64,000 nt of DNA from Bdellovibrionales bacterium (GCA_019637855.1 JAHBUX010000002.1:1-64000); one strand, 5' to 3'; numbered from the stretch's first letter, positions 16,996-27,254 are shown. A program made the numbers and translations. Notes: generated by a model not told the origin, from the letters alone.

Positions 16996-18213
16996 TTAGA
17001 TATCCAAAGAAAATTCGCTGTGCAGGGCCCGGGCGGCATCGTCGAGCCGATCCCGATCAATGATTGCGCTGATTTTGATTTCCGAGGTGGTTACTAATTG
17101 CACTTGAATCCCTTTGTCCGCCAGAACGCTAAAGAAGCGTGCGGCCACACCGGGGTGATTGCGCATACCTACGCCGACCGTGGAGATCTTGGCTACATCA
17201 TTCAATGTCTCCACCTTCACTTCTGATGGTAAGAAAGCGGCGAGTACGTTTTTAACCAATGGCTCATCTTCGGCGGTCACAGAAAATGCCAAGCGATAGC
17301 CGCGCTCAAGCTGGCTCTGCGAGATGATATCGACGCTGACACCTTTCTCAGACAGCACCGAGAATAGCTTGGCGATAAAGGCCGTTTCACCGGGAATTGG
17401 CGCGAGCTTGAAGACTACGGTAGCGGCGTCATGGGTGACGGCGCTGACTACAGGATTTTCCATGATTTCTCCCTCGGGCACGATCCACGTGCCTTCTCTA
17501 TCTTGAAAGGTGTGGCGCACATGAATGCGTACACCGTGTTTAGCGCCAATCTCCACGCTGCGCACGTGCAGCACTTTGGAGCCTAAAGACGCCATCTCCA
17601 TCATCTCTTCAAACGACAGGCGTGGAATCTCTCGCGCCTTTGGAACTAAGCGCGGATCGGCCGAGAACACGGCCGGAACATCGGTGTAGATCTCGCAAGC
17701 GCCCAGTTGTAGAGCGGCGGCGACCGCGACTGCCGAAGTGTCTGAACCGCCGCGCCCAAGCGTCGTGATATTGTACTCTTCATCCACGCCTTGGAAACCC
17801 GCGATCACCGGCACTACACCAGCCACTAGGGTGGCTTCGAGCTCTTTGGTGCGGATGCTTTTGATGCGGGCTTTTGAATACACGCTGTCGGTTTCAATAC
17901 CCAGTTGATAGGCCAAGAGAGGCTTGGCCGGCACTCCGAGTTTTGCCAGGGCGATCACAATCAGCGCGATCGACACCTGTTCACCGCTGGCCACCAGCAT
18001 ATCGTAAGCGGGGCCGCGATAGGAGGGGTCGATCTGATTGCCCAAGGCCACCAGGCGATTGGTCTCTCCCGACATGGCCGAGGCCACCACTACGGGCAAT
18101 CGGCCCTGCGCACGTTCGCGCGCGACAAGGGCCGCCACGTGTTCGATTCTCTCGATCGAGCCTACACTGGTGCCACCGAATTTTTTTACGATAATTCTGT
18201 CGCGAAACTCCAC
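16996..18213 (-). CDS. lysC: Aspartate kinase
   Basis: 405 aa. Phosphorylates aspartate in the first step to lysine, threonine, methionine and diaminopimelate. VKKFGGTSVGS at the N-terminus and TLGRGGSDTSAVAVAAAL near residue 165 are kinase signatures. Two ACT domains end the protein (ETAFIAKLFSVLSEKGVSVDIIS and VGVGMRNHPGVAARFFSVLADKGI), the usual feedback site. GTG at 18211-18213 gives the family length and N-terminus; the longer frame starts inside the neighbouring gene. The GTG lies in a 9-bp hairpin and lacks a normal ribosome site. Confidence 0.93.
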   Translation of the reverse strand: MEFRDRIIVKKFGGTSVGSIERIEHVAALVARERAQGRLPVVVASAMSGETNRLVALGNQIDPSYRGPAYDMLVASGEQVSIALIVIALAKLGVPAKPLLAYQLGIETDSVYSKARIKSIRTKELEATLVAGVVPVIAGFQGVDEEYNITTLGRGGSDTSAVAVAAALQLGACEIYTDVPAVFSADPRLVPKAREIPRLSFEEMMEMASLGSKVLHVRSVEIGAKHGVRIHVRHTFQDREGTWIVPEGEIMENPVVSAVTHDAATVVFKLAPIPGETAFIAKLFSVLSEKGVSVDIISQSQLERGYRLAFSVTAEDEPLVKNVLAAFLPSEVKVETLNDVAKISTVGVGMRNHPGVAARFFSVLADKGIQVQLVTTSEIKISAIIDRDRLDDAARALHSEFSLDI

Positions 18214-18232
18214 GCCGTTAGATGGCGTGGAG
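18208..18232 (-). promoter_or_regulatory. Hairpin containing the lysC start codon
   Basis: CTCCACGCC pairs perfectly with GGCGTGGAG across a 7-base loop. The GTG start is in the 3' arm on the coding strand. TTGACA occurs at 18243-18248 on the minus strand, but no good -10 box follows at 17 bp. It may be a leftover terminator of the upstream gene or a translation control element for lysC. Confidence 0.45.
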
Positions 18233-18251
18233 GCGCGAGAACTGTCAACTC

Positions 18252-19025
18252 TTAACGAAAAATTTCGCGGAAGAAGTTCTGCATGGCGATCCATGACCGG
18301 GCATCGGCCTCGGCATTGTAGGCCACACCCTTAGATGGGTCGTTACCGGCCTCAGGCTCAGTGAACGCATGCACCGCTTTTGAATACTTCACTAATTCCC
18401 AATCGACGCCAGCGGCGCGCATTTCGTTTTCAAAGGCCGTCACTTGTTCTAGTGGGACATGCTTGTCATCGGCGCCATGCAGGACCAGCACTTTGGCTTT
18501 GATATTCTTCGCATCCGCCGGACTCGGCGTGTCCAGTCCGCCATGGAAGCTCACCACACCTAGCGTATCCGCGCCCGAGCGGGCCAGCTCCAATACCGCT
18601 GTGCCACCAAAACAGTAGCCGATGGCCGCCGTCTTCGCGCCGTTTACAGTTTTATGTTTGCGCAACTCCTCCAGAGCCAGATTGACCCGACGGCGCATTT
18701 TAGCCCGATCATTTTTATAAGCGGAAGACATGGCTCCGGCCTCTTTGGAGTCCTTGGGCCGCATGTCTTTTCCGTAAATGTCAGCGGCGAAGGCAGTGTA
18801 ACCGAGCTTAGCCAATTCCTCCGTGCGTTGCTTGACGAAGGGACCAATACCTTTCCAAGCGTGCACCACCACCACGCCCGGGCGCTTGGCCGCTCGTTTG
18901 GAATCATAGGCCAGATAGCCTTCGAGCACGGTATCGCCGTCTTTGTATTCGATGGTCTCTTTGCGAATCTCTGCTTGAGCACTGATTCCGAGGAGAGTGG
19001 TCATCAGCAAAACTAAACTTTTCAT
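18252..19025 (-). CDS. Dienelactone hydrolase family protein, exported
   Basis: 257 aa with a signal peptide (LVLLMTTLLGISAQAE). Alpha/beta hydrolase fold: GVVVVHAWKGIG oxyanion region, nucleophile cysteine in AAIGYCFGGTAVLELA, aspartate in VLVLHGADDKHVP and histidine in SKAVHAFTEP. This Cys-Asp-His triad is typical of dienelactone hydrolases. An exported enzyme of this type hydrolyses an unknown ester or lactone in the periplasm. It lies 39 bp upstream of lysC on the same strand; a functional link is unlikely. Confidence 0.9.
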   Translation of the reverse strand: MKSLVLLMTTLLGISAQAEIRKETIEYKDGDTVLEGYLAYDSKRAAKRPGVVVVHAWKGIGPFVKQRTEELAKLGYTAFAADIYGKDMRPKDSKEAGAMSSAYKNDRAKMRRRVNLALEELRKHKTVNGAKTAAIGYCFGGTAVLELARSGADTLGVVSFHGGLDTPSPADAKNIKAKVLVLHGADDKHVPLEQVTAFENEMRAAGVDWELVKYSKAVHAFTEPEAGNDPSKGVAYNAEADARSWIAMQNFFREIFR

Positions 19026-19131
19026 AGGTACTCCCGAGTTAGGCCCGCGATTATAGAGCGCGCCCGGACAGGATCAAGAGTCGTCGACATAGTCGATTGC
19101 GTTGTGCAGCAATTTGACCTACAACCATGTG

Positions 19132-20208
19132 ATGGGTACTTGGGATCGCCGTCATGTTTTCAAAATTATAGTGATAACCTCTTTTTGGCTGGCCTTTGCG
19201 GTGTTGTTCTTACCGTTTTACGCAGAGGTTTTATTGGCCGCGATTTTCGCCTTTGCGATGGAGCCCACTCTCGGGCGTCTGCTGCAAAAACGCCATATGA
19301 AGTGGCGTACCTCTGTGGCCGTCATCCTGACGGCTATGTTTGTGGCGCTGGCGATACCGATCACGGTGGTTTGTTACAAGCTCTACGCCTATGTGGTTGA
19401 GATTTCTAAAACCGGATTTCAGAACACGACGTTTTATCAAAAAATATTGGGTCTTAAAGACAAGTTGATTGAGTTGGCCAACAATCTGATGACCCGTTTC
19501 GGTTTCAGTGAGAGCCCGGATCTTTCCAGCCTTGGCAGTGAGAGTTTGGGACAGGCGGCCAACACGATTCTGACGTTCTTAACGGCCTTTGTTTATAAGG
19601 TGCCGAGCATCCTGCTTTCTCTTTTTGTGTTTTGCGCGGCCCTTTACTTTTTCTTGGCCGAGGCCGGCCCGCTCAAGCGCGTCTTTCAGCGGCAGAAGGT
19701 TTTAAGTCCGGTGGAGAGCAAGCGTTTTATCGAGATCCTGCAAAAGAGCAGCTTCAACACCGTTGTGAGCTCCGTGGTGATCGCCGCCATGCAAGCCACC
19801 ATAGTCAGCATTGGTGCGCTGATTTTAGGGAGCGGTGATTTCACCGTGGTGTGGGTGGTGACGTTCTTCTGTTCGTTCATTCCGGTGATCGGTGCAGGCC
19901 CGGTGGCTCTGGCATTGGCAGTGGGTGATCTATTGATGGGGCAATACGGAACAGCCGTTGGTTTTGTGGTGGTGGCGGTGATCGCCGGCACGATGGACAA
20001 TTTGGCGCGTCCCTATCTGATCGCTTCGGGTGACGAGGACATGCATCCGGTGGTCAGCCTGTTGGCGATTATCGGAGCTTTGATTCTGTTCGGCATGCCG
20101 GGTCTTTTTTTAGGACCGGTGATTGCCAGTGTCGCCTTTAAAATTATTCCGGCTCTGCAAAACGAACCGGAACCGGCCGTCACTGCAAGCGGGAAGGATC
20201 CGGTTTAA
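19132..20208 (+). CDS. AI-2E family transporter
   Basis: 358 aa from ATG 19132 (GTG 19102 would add 10 polar residues; no ribosome site at either). About seven to eight membrane helices are visible, starting VFKIIVITSFWLAFAVLFLPF. There is a long soluble-looking loop between residues 85 and 150, and the family C-terminal block GAGPVALALAVGDLL and PGLFLGPVIASVAFKI is present. Members export autoinducer-2 or act as Na+/H+ antiporters; this one cannot be assigned. The end overlaps the convergent hslO gene by 29 bp. Confidence 0.9.
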   Translation: MGTWDRRHVFKIIVITSFWLAFAVLFLPFYAEVLLAAIFAFAMEPTLGRLLQKRHMKWRTSVAVILTAMFVALAIPITVVCYKLYAYVVEISKTGFQNTTFYQKILGLKDKLIELANNLMTRFGFSESPDLSSLGSESLGQAANTILTFLTAFVYKVPSILLSLFVFCAALYFFLAEAGPLKRVFQRQKVLSPVESKRFIEILQKSSFNTVVSSVVIAAMQATIVSIGALILGSGDFTVVWVVTFFCSFIPVIGAGPVALALAVGDLLMGQYGTAVGFVVVAVIAGTMDNLARPYLIASGDEDMHPVVSLLAIIGALILFGMPGLFLGPVIASVAFKIIPALQNEPEPAVTASGKDPV

Positions 20209-21049
20209 ACAAACCACGCACCCGCTCGGCTGACAACTTGTACTCCGTTCGGCAAAAGTCACAGGTGATGGTCATGATCGGATCGTCAGCCAGGGCTTCA
20301 AGAGTGTCTTCTTTACCAGTTAAAAGCAGAGCGCGTTCGATACGTTCTTGGCTGCAAGTGCAGAAGGATGTGAGCGTGGTTGTCTCCATGGCTTGAAATC
20401 GCCGGCCTTGTAAGGCGCTCGACAACTGTCCTTCGAAACTATCTGTTGTAGTGAGAGCGGCCAGTTCGCGCAATTGTTGAACGGGCAGCGAGCGAATGGC
20501 ATCCAGTTCTTCGGCTGTAGCGCCGCCCAGGGCCTGTACCAAAACGCCGCGAGTCTCTAGCGTCTCGCCTAAGTGCACATGCAAACCTACGCGCGACACC
20601 AGTTGCTCGCTGTCACGATAGTATTCATTAATAGCATCATCCAAGTGGCCGGTGGAGATAGAGACCATGCCGGTGTAAGGCGATTTACCTTCGAAGTTTT
20701 TGGTGTAGAGGACTGAGAGCACACCCGGGCCCCAGCCTTCCGCTCCCGCACTTTCGCCTTCCTCGGGGCCTCGCAAAAGTCCGCGCACGCGGCCTTCAGG
20801 GGAAGCGTCAACCATCACATGGCGATAGCTGCCGGCATCACTTTGCGCATTCAGATTGATCGACTCGTTGGATTTATGAGCGGAGGCAATCAGCAGAGCA
20901 CCGGCGATGGCCTCGCAAAATCCCCGGCGAGCGGGCCCGTCTACTTTTTGTTGTGAACACAGTTCATGGGCCACCGCGCCGACTTCCAGGGCCACGACAC
21001 GGATATTTCCCGGTTGCGAGATGTACTTGCGCCATTGTGAGGATTGCAT
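20180..21049 (-). CDS. hslO: Hsp33 redox-regulated chaperone
   Basis: 289 aa. The C-terminal zinc switch is intact: CTC in LTSFCTCSQERIE and CDFC in ITCDFCRTEYKLS, giving the CxC...CxxC set that releases zinc on oxidation and activates chaperone binding. The N-terminal domain shows the family pattern (LLIASAHKSNESINLNAQSD, VRGLLRGP). Cytoplasmic. Together with sodC, dps and msrB it adds to the oxidative-stress content of the window. The ATG at 21049 gives the family length. Confidence 0.93.
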   Translation of the reverse strand: MQSSQWRKYISQPGNIRVVALEVGAVAHELCSQQKVDGPARRGFCEAIAGALLIASAHKSNESINLNAQSDAGSYRHVMVDASPEGRVRGLLRGPEEGESAGAEGWGPGVLSVLYTKNFEGKSPYTGMVSISTGHLDDAINEYYRDSEQLVSRVGLHVHLGETLETRGVLVQALGGATAEELDAIRSLPVQQLRELAALTTTDSFEGQLSSALQGRRFQAMETTTLTSFCTCSQERIERALLLTGKEDTLEALADDPIMTITCDFCRTEYKLSAERVRGLFKPDPSRLQ

Positions 21050-21296
21050 AGGCGCAAAGTACAGTTCCAGTGGCCGTCGGTCAACCGGCGGCGATATCTA
21101 CAAAATCAATTTAGGCGGGGGAGGTTTTGCGGATTAACCGCCCTTCATGCCCCGACCCGTTATGCGTGGCTTCCACAGCGGAAGAGGCGTCGCGTCCCGG
21201 TTTGAGACACGCATCGTCCAGAAAATCTGGCCGTATTGACGTTTTTTGGAATTTTTGGAGTTTGAGATACAGGCTTTCTCCGATAAGCTACCTACT

Positions 21297-21953
21297 ATGC
21301 GTTTCATTCTGATGATGCTCGTTGCCGCGATTCTCTTAGACATTCCGGCGTATGCCCAAGAATTGCCTATCGAAGCGGTGATGGAAGAAGAAGCTGCCGA
21401 CGTGGAGGTCTGCCAAGACTTCATTTGCACGCGTTTGCGCCAGGAGATCCTGGTGGAAGCCTCGAAATGCAGACCTTTGGCCAGCTTCAAGCGTCGCCGC
21501 ATGCGGGTGAAGCGCACGAAGGCCGCCAATTCCTGCAAATTGTTCAATGACGCCAATTACAAACAGAGCAAAGGCAAATGCTCAGCCGCTGTGCGCAGCG
21601 CCTGTGAGCGCGCCGGCGTGGACGCGGGTTACCTGCAGCACAACGCCTACGATCTGCAAAAGCGCGGTCTGATGGAAAAGGCCGGCTTTGTAAACATGAT
21701 CTGGAAGTACAACGAGAAGAGTGCCCCGTTGGGTGCGGTTCTTATTTATGTCGGTGGCGTGGGCCATCGTTACGGTCATGTGGAAGTGCGCGTAAATCCC
21801 AATCTCTATTGCAGCGATTACTGCAACTCTCACCCGGTCAGCGCCCAGAGCGTGGCCACCAGCCGGGGTTTCAAGCTGGTCGGCGTTTACTTGCCATTCA
21901 CCAGCAGCATTCAAATCACCTCGACAAACGAAGGCAAATCGGGACATAACTAA
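21297..21953 (+). CDS. Secreted CHAP/NlpC-like cysteine hydrolase
   Basis: 218 aa. Signal peptide residues 1-20 ([18 protein letters not shown]). A cysteine-rich basic middle ([16 protein letters not shown]) precedes a papain-like fold: probable nucleophile in [17 protein letters not shown], then [22 protein letters not shown] with the catalytic histidine in GHVEV. This layout fits CHAP/amidase-like peptidoglycan hydrolases of the periplasm. The start is the ATG at 21297, the first giving a signal peptide. A cell-wall role, its own or prey, is an inference. Confidence 0.75.
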   Translation: MRFILMMLVAAILLDIPAYAQELPIEAVMEEEAADVEVCQDFICTRLRQEILVEASKCRPLASFKRRRMRVKRTKAANSCKLFNDANYKQSKGKCSAAVRSACERAGVDAGYLQHNAYDLQKRGLMEKAGFVNMIWKYNEKSAPLGAVLIYVGGVGHRYGHVEVRVNPNLYCSDYCNSHPVSAQSVATSRGFKLVGVYLPFTSSIQITSTNEGKSGHN

Positions 21954-21985
21954 CGCGGAGTATCGGGTAACGATGCCCCGCGGGT

Positions 21986-22003
21986 CGCGCTCTGAAGAGC
22001 GCG
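21986..22003 (+). terminator. Hairpin after the CHAP-like gene
   Basis: CGCGCTC-TGAA-GAGCGCG, a 7-bp GC-rich stem with a tetraloop, 32 bp after the stop. The following bases TCTATTA are only weakly T-rich. It is probably a terminator separating this gene from dps. Confidence 0.5.
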
Positions 22004-22086
22004 TCTATTACCCCATAGTCGTAATCGAATGGACCCGGCATTTGCATTGCGATAGAGCTTTCCATGTTTGGAAGAGGAGTTACACA

Positions 22087-22563
22087 ATGGAACCTAAAGT
22101 AAATATCGGTATCCCGGAACCGCAACGCGAAGAGATCGCCAAAGGCCTATCGCGTTTCTTGGCTGACACCTACACGCTCTATCTCAAGACTCATAACTTT
22201 CACTGGAATGTGACTGGCCCGATGTTCAACACGCTTCACACTATGTTTGAAACTCAGTACACCGAGCTGTGGGCGGCGGTGGATGAAGTCGCAGAGCGTA
22301 TTCGCGCTTTGGATGAAGTGGCGCCTGGCACTTACAGCGATTTCGCGAAGCTGACTTCGATCAAAGAAGCCACGGGTGTTCCGCATGCTAAAGACATGAT
22401 TGCGCAGCTGCTGGAAGGCCATGAGGCCGTGATCCGCACCGCGCGCTCCGTGCATCCGATCGCCGAAAAGGGCAACGACGACGTGACCCTTGATCTGCTG
22501 AATGCTCGTATGCAAGTGCATGAGAAAACCGCGTGGATGCTGCGTTCCCTCTTGCGGGATTAA
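22087..22563 (+). CDS. dps: Dps family DNA-protection/ferritin-like protein
   Basis: 158 aa, a normal Dps length. The ATG at 22087 follows GAGGAG. The ferroxidase segment [28 protein letters not shown] carries the conserved His and acidic residues, followed by [12 protein letters not shown]. It stores iron, detoxifies peroxide and can bind DNA as a dodecamer. The N-terminus is short, without a lysine-rich tail, so DNA binding is less certain. It likely has its own promoter in the 22005-22085 region, but no clear OxyR or Fur site was seen. Confidence 0.95.
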   Translation: MEPKVNIGIPEPQREEIAKGLSRFLADTYTLYLKTHNFHWNVTGPMFNTLHTMFETQYTELWAAVDEVAERIRALDEVAPGTYSDFAKLTSIKEATGVPHAKDMIAQLLEGHEAVIRTARSVHPIAEKGNDDVTLDLLNARMQVHEKTAWMLRSLLRD

Positions 22564-22835
22564 TTTCCGAATTCAATGAGTTGACTGAGGCGCGCGACTT
22601 CGAAGGCGCCGAGGAACTCTTATCCGGCGCGCTCAGCGCCTCGTCTCAGTATGAGGCGTTCCTGCATTTCCAGCTGGGGCGCCTCTACACTCAATGGAAC
22701 AAAATGACCTCGGCCGTGAACCATCTCTCCAGAGCCAGTGAGTTGGCTTTTGCAGCTAGCGATCACATTCTTCTACTGCAGATTTCAGAAGAGTTGAAAA
22801 CCGCGAAACGCCGCCAAGCAGGGCAGCGTCCTTAA
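22533..22835 (+). CDS. Small TPR-like protein
   Basis: 100 aa, starting at GTG 22533 inside dps, or possibly at a TTG further in, so the N-terminus is uncertain. The pattern [53 protein letters not shown] fits two tetratricopeptide-like helical pairs. No catalytic motif. Overlap with dps suggests co-translation. Function unknown, perhaps protein binding. Confidence 0.5.
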   Translation: MDAAFPLAGLISEFNELTEARDFEGAEELLSGALSASSQYEAFLHFQLGRLYTQWNKMTSAVNHLSRASELAFAASDHILLLQISEELKTAKRRQAGQRP

Positions 22836-23057
22836 GCGCTAGAAGGCTCGAAACTCTTTAACTTTACTCCTTAATATGTCTCACTTTCTGCCGATGAGGG
22901 AAGAGTGAGCGGATTCCTATAAATCTCATTCTGAGAATTGTTGGCGAGTCTGTCGACAGTGACTGAAAACTTGACGCCCGAAACTTCTATAGACACTTCC
23001 CGGGGCGGTTCGGGTTTGCAGTTAAGCAGTAGACGAACGTTTTCGAAGGGGTCGTAA

Positions 23058-25970
23058 ATGAAGGGTCGTATCAAGCTGGGTCGTCGTGGCCTAATCGCTT
23101 TCTGGCTGGGCCTGAGTTTTACCGTCGCTAGTTACTACAATGCTTGTGGACAAGTGAGCTTCGATCAATCTTCCAGCGCGCGCCTGCAGAATATGATGGA
23201 AACGGCGCAGATGCTGATCAATAACAACGACCAGTTCACCAATAGTGACTTGGTGAATCTCTCGCTGACCAGTCAGCAGTCTGACGAAGTCTACGTTACC
23301 AATGATCCTTCCTGCTTGAATGGCGGCCAATGGTCGCCCCTGAACCCGCAGCAGAATTGGACGCTGGGGCAGCTTAATACTCAGGCCCGCGTTTACGCCA
23401 AATTTCGCAACACACGCGAAGGTTTGGAGACTAGCTGTATTAATGACGACATCATTCACGATGACGTGAAGCCAGAGGTGCTTTTGGCTTCTGCTACGGC
23501 CGCCACCAATATTGCGGTGCCGATCGTGGCCTTCGTGGCCACCGACACGCTGTCGGGTTTGGACAAACAGTTTTGTGAGTGGCCGGGGCAACCTGTTGGC
23601 AACTGTAACTTTTCGACCTCAAATGGCAATTTGGCTGAAGGTCGTTATTTAGTGAAAATTTCAGCCAGCGATCGCGCCGGCAACGTTTCTGATCCCAAAG
23701 TGCATGATCTGATTGTCGATCGCACGCCGCCGGTAATCACGATCTTGTCGTCTCCTGCTGCCATCAGCAGCAACACCATGGCCAACTATTCGTTCAACGT
23801 GACGGACGACCGTTCGGGCGTAAAGAGTGTTGAGTGTTCATGGGAAAACAACACGTCCTATGCGGCCTGCGCTTCGCCGTTGGCTAAGAACGTGGGAGAT
23901 GGTTCTCACCAGCTGTTTATTCGCGCCACCGATAAGGCGGGCAATAGCAGCGAAATCTCGCATAGCTTTGCTGTGGACGTGACCGCGCCTACGGTAACGA
24001 TCACTAAAGGGCCGCCGGACTTCTCAAACGTGAAGACAGCTACTTTTGAGTTCATCGGTAAAGACGGTACAGTGGACATCACCAAGTTCGAATGTCGTCT
24101 CGACAATTCGGTCTATGCCTCTTGCTCCAGCCCGCATAGCTATAGCGGTCTGGCAGACGGTATTCACAAGTTCGAAGTGCGCGGCTTTGACGACGTCAAC
24201 AATCCCTCGGCGCCCGCTTCGCGCAGCTGGTATGTGGACACCACACCGCCAGCTATCACTTTCGTAAAAACACCGCCGGCTCTGTCCAACTCGACGAGCG
24301 CCGAATTCAAGTACACCATTACTGACGCGGGATCGGGCGTAGACAAGGCTCAGTGCAGTCTGAATGGCGCTGCGTATGTGGATTGCCCGTTGGATGGTAT
24401 GAGCTACAGTGGTTTGGCTGCCGGCAACCACACGTTCCAAGTGAAAGGTTTCGACAAGGCTGGAAACAGCGCTTTGAGCACGCAAGTGAAGTTCACTATC
24501 GATCTGGCTAAGCCCACACTTCAGTTCACCGACACGCCTGCGGCCATTTCGAATTTGGATCAGTTCAACTTTAAGTTCTTGGCTACGGACGCCAACGGTA
24601 TCGACAAGATGGAATGCCGTTTGGATGCGGGCTCGTTTGTCGCTTGTTCGACGTTAACCAATCATTTGGTAACCGGGCTTACGGATGGCAATCACCAGTT
24701 CACTATCCGCGCCACGGACAAAGCGGGTAATGTTTCTGATCCGCTGACTTACAAATGGTTAGTTGATCTGCAGCCGCCGGTTATTGCTTACTACCAAAGC
24801 CCGCCGGCCTCATTGCTCTCGACTCAGCCGTTGGTATTCGGTTTTACCACGGATGATCCGGGAGGCTCAGGCGTGCAAAGCACGAGCTGTACCCTGAACG
24901 GTGCGGCCTTGGCTTGCCAGTCGGGTGTGTTGATCAATCAAACTTTGCCCGCGGGCACTTACACTGTGGTTATCACGGCCACGGACAAAGCTGGCAACGT
25001 GGCTACCGATACCAAGACCATCGTCATCAGTGCACCCGTGTTGAAGACGGAAAACATCACCATCAACTCGAATCCGAAAGTGGACGTCTTGGTGGTTATG
25101 GATAACTCGGGTTCCATGGACGGCGAAATGGCCAACATGGCTTCACGTATGCAGAACTTTATGGCTCAGTTGAACGGCTTGGAATGGCAACTCGGTATTG
25201 TCACCACCGACACAGCGAGCAACGCGGCTTTGAAAGACGGGCGTATGGTGCCGTTGAAGGACAATCCTTCGCAGTACCTGCTCGACTACAGCATGAATCC
25301 GACGACGGCGAAAAACAGCTTTGCCGCAACGATCAAAATGCCGACCAATGGTTCGGGTAATGAGAACGGCTTCAAGGCGACCATTCGTGCGCTTGAGCGC
25401 TCGCGTGACCCCAGCACCAGCGTGAACGCGCCCAACGTCGCTCTGTTCCGCAATGATGCGGCTTTGGCCGTGATTGTAGTTTCTGACTCCTATGACTCGA
25501 GCGGGACAACGCCTGAGCAGGTGATCGCCAAGGTGAAGAGCTACTGGCCGACCAAAGCTTTCGCCTTCCACTCGATCGTGGTGCCTGAAAGCCAGTACAC
25601 CGATCCGAATGCCACTCGAATCATCTCAGGCGATCCGTGCGGCAGCTATCGCGAGAGTGTTCAGGCTGATGGCCGCGACTATCATCGTTTGTCGGGACTG
25701 ACCGGTGGTATTAAGGGAACGGTGTGTTCAGACGACTACGGCTCACAGTTGAGTGCCATGGGCGAAGTGACTGCGGATCTCGTAAAATCTGTAAGCCTGG
25801 CGTGCCAACCGCTGGATTCCAACGGCGATGGTAAAGTCGATGGTGGTGATGTGACCGTAACTGGTTCCGCCGGTGCGATCACAGGTTTCACCGTGTCGGG
25901 CAATAAGCTGACATTCAACAATGCCTTGCCTGTGGGCAGTGTTAAGTTCGACTACTACTGTATCAACTAG
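23058..25970 (+). CDS. Large lipoprotein: six Ig-like repeats plus vWA domain
   Basis: 970 aa. The N-terminus has a signal segment and a relaxed lipobox (SYYNACGQVSF). About six Ig-like repeats of 86-88 aa begin near residues 136, 221, 307, 394, 482 and 570. Each carries DxxPP at the start and a D.AGN.S motif at the end, plus a Cys pair in most. The vWA domain follows with MIDAS residues D682, S684 and S686 in VVMDNSGSMDG. The C-terminal 200 residues (VCSDDYG, ACQPLD, KLTFNNALP) match the TSR/vWA lipoprotein at 44884-46680. It is likely a surface adhesin; adhesion is an inference. Confidence 0.85.
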   Translation: MKGRIKLGRRGLIAFWLGLSFTVASYYNACGQVSFDQSSSARLQNMMETAQMLINNNDQFTNSDLVNLSLTSQQSDEVYVTNDPSCLNGGQWSPLNPQQNWTLGQLNTQARVYAKFRNTREGLETSCINDDIIHDDVKPEVLLASATAATNIAVPIVAFVATDTLSGLDKQFCEWPGQPVGNCNFSTSNGNLAEGRYLVKISASDRAGNVSDPKVHDLIVDRTPPVITILSSPAAISSNTMANYSFNVTDDRSGVKSVECSWENNTSYAACASPLAKNVGDGSHQLFIRATDKAGNSSEISHSFAVDVTAPTVTITKGPPDFSNVKTATFEFIGKDGTVDITKFECRLDNSVYASCSSPHSYSGLADGIHKFEVRGFDDVNNPSAPASRSWYVDTTPPAITFVKTPPALSNSTSAEFKYTITDAGSGVDKAQCSLNGAAYVDCPLDGMSYSGLAAGNHTFQVKGFDKAGNSALSTQVKFTIDLAKPTLQFTDTPAAISNLDQFNFKFLATDANGIDKMECRLDAGSFVACSTLTNHLVTGLTDGNHQFTIRATDKAGNVSDPLTYKWLVDLQPPVIAYYQSPPASLLSTQPLVFGFTTDDPGGSGVQSTSCTLNGAALACQSGVLINQTLPAGTYTVVITATDKAGNVATDTKTIVISAPVLKTENITINSNPKVDVLVVMDNSGSMDGEMANMASRMQNFMAQLNGLEWQLGIVTTDTASNAALKDGRMVPLKDNPSQYLLDYSMNPTTAKNSFAATIKMPTNGSGNENGFKATIRALERSRDPSTSVNAPNVALFRNDAALAVIVVSDSYDSSGTTPEQVIAKVKSYWPTKAFAFHSIVVPESQYTDPNATRIISGDPCGSYRESVQADGRDYHRLSGLTGGIKGTVCSDDYGSQLSAMGEVTADLVKSVSLACQPLDSNGDGKVDGGDVTVTGSAGAITGFTVSGNKLTFNNALPVGSVKFDYYCIN

Positions 25971-25984
25971 TTATTTTAAGAATT

Positions 25985-26010
25985 GAAGCCGTTCGGATGC
26001 GAACGGCTTC
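25985..26010. terminator. Strong hairpin between convergent genes
   Basis: GAAGCCGTTCG-GATG-CGAACGGCTTC: a perfect 11-bp stem with a 4-base loop, placed between the convergent ends of the Ig/vWA gene and icd. Flanks are AT-rich rather than pure T-runs on both strands. It is probably a shared bidirectional terminator. Confidence 0.75.
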
Positions 26011-26024
26011 AGTTGAAAGCGATG

Positions 26025-27254
26025 TTAGTTTTTCCACTTCTCGCGCAAATTGCGATCAAGCAGATCTAGGAAGTCTTCAGTGTTCAGATACTGACCCTCT
26101 TTGACGTCGTTGCCAAAGGCCAGCATTGCCAAATCCTTAGTCATCTTGCCGCTCTCCACTGTCTCTACGCACACTTTCTCAAGTGTTTCGGCAAAGCGGA
26201 TAAGATCCGTGTTGCCATCGAGTTTGCCACGGAACGCGAGGCCACGTGTCCAGGCATAGATAGAAGCGATAGGGTTGGTTGAGGTTTTCTTGCCCTGCTG
26301 ATGCTGGCGATAGTGGCGAGTGACTGTGCCGTGAGCGGCTTCGGCCTCCATCACTTTGCCGTCGGGAGTGAGCAAGGTCGAGGTCATCAGGCCGAGGGAG
26401 CCGAACCCTTGAGCCACCGTATCGCTCTGCACATCGCCGTCGTAGTTCTTACAGGCCCATACGAAAGCACCGCTCCACTTCAAGGCCGAGGCCACCATAT
26501 CGTCAATCAGACGATGCTCATAGGTGATGCCTGCTGCTGTGAATTTGGCTTTGTAGTCTTTCTCGTAGATCTCGGCGAAGATATCTTTGAAGCGACCATC
26601 ATACTTTTTCAGGATGGTGTTCTTGGTCGACAAATACAGCGGCCATTTTTTCATCAGGGCTACATTGAAACAGCTATGCGCGAAACCGCGGATCGACTCG
26701 TCGGTGTTGTACATGGCCAAAGCCACGCCATCGCCTTTGAAGTTGTACACTTCGTAGGACTGCGCTTCACCGCCTCCTTCGGGGGCGAAAGTGATCGTCA
26801 GCTTACCTTTGCCTTTGGTGACGAAGTCGGTGGCGCGATACTGATCGCCGAAGGCATGGCGGCCGATACAGATCGGTTGCGTCCAGCCGGGTACCAGGCG
26901 CGGAATATTGTCACAAATGATCGGTTCACGAAAAACGGTGCCATCCAAAATGTTGCGAATGGTGCCGTTCGGTGATTTCCACATCTGCTTAAGGCCGAAT
27001 TCCTTCACGCGCTCTTCATCCGGCGTGATGGTTGCGCATTTAACACCGACGCCGTACTTGCGAATGGCTTCGGCGGCTTCGACCGTCACTTTGTCTTCGG
27101 TCTTGTCGCGGTTCTCCATGCCCAGATCGTAGTACTTAAGATCGATTTCCAAGTAAGGCAGGATCAGTTTTTTCTTGATAAAGTCCCAGATGATGCGGGT
27201 CATTTCGTCGCCGTCGAGTTCGACGACCGGGTTTTTCACCACGATTTTCTTCAT
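26025..27254 (-). CDS. icd: NADP-dependent isocitrate dehydrogenase (eukaryotic-type)
   Basis: 409 aa from the ATG at 27252-27254, preceded by GGAGGAG. The sequence [17 protein letters not shown] near the start and [19 protein letters not shown] are characteristic of the homodimeric NADP-IDH type shared by eukaryotes and some bacteria, not of the E. coli Icd type. [31 protein letters not shown] is also family-specific. It oxidises isocitrate to 2-oxoglutarate with NADPH formation in the TCA cycle. Cytoplasmic. Confidence 0.95.
   Translation of the reverse strand: MKKIVVKNPVVELDGDEMTRIIWDFIKKKLILPYLEIDLKYYDLGMENRDKTEDKVTVEAAEAIRKYGVGVKCATITPDEERVKEFGLKQMWKSPNGTIRNILDGTVFREPIICDNIPRLVPGWTQPICIGRHAFGDQYRATDFVTKGKGKLTITFAPEGGGEAQSYEVYNFKGDGVALAMYNTDESIRGFAHSCFNVALMKKWPLYLSTKNTILKKYDGRFKDIFAEIYEKDYKAKFTAAGITYEHRLIDDMVASALKWSGAFVWACKNYDGDVQSDTVAQGFGSLGLMTSTLLTPDGKVMEAEAAHGTVTRHYRQHQQGKKTSTNPIASIYAWTRGLAFRGKLDGNTDLIRFAETLEKVCVETVESGKMTKDLAMLAFGNDVKEGQYLNTEDFLDLLDRNLREKWKN

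Noticed and set aside
18220-18248. Sigma-70 promoter for lysC from TTGACA at 18243-18248
   Set aside because: The hexamer at 17 bp is CCATCT, not a -10 box; the match is to the -35 alone.
22871-23074. 67-codon minus-strand frame before the Ig/vWA gene
   Set aside because: No ribosome site, and it covers the leader and start of the large gene; treated as a non-coding leader.
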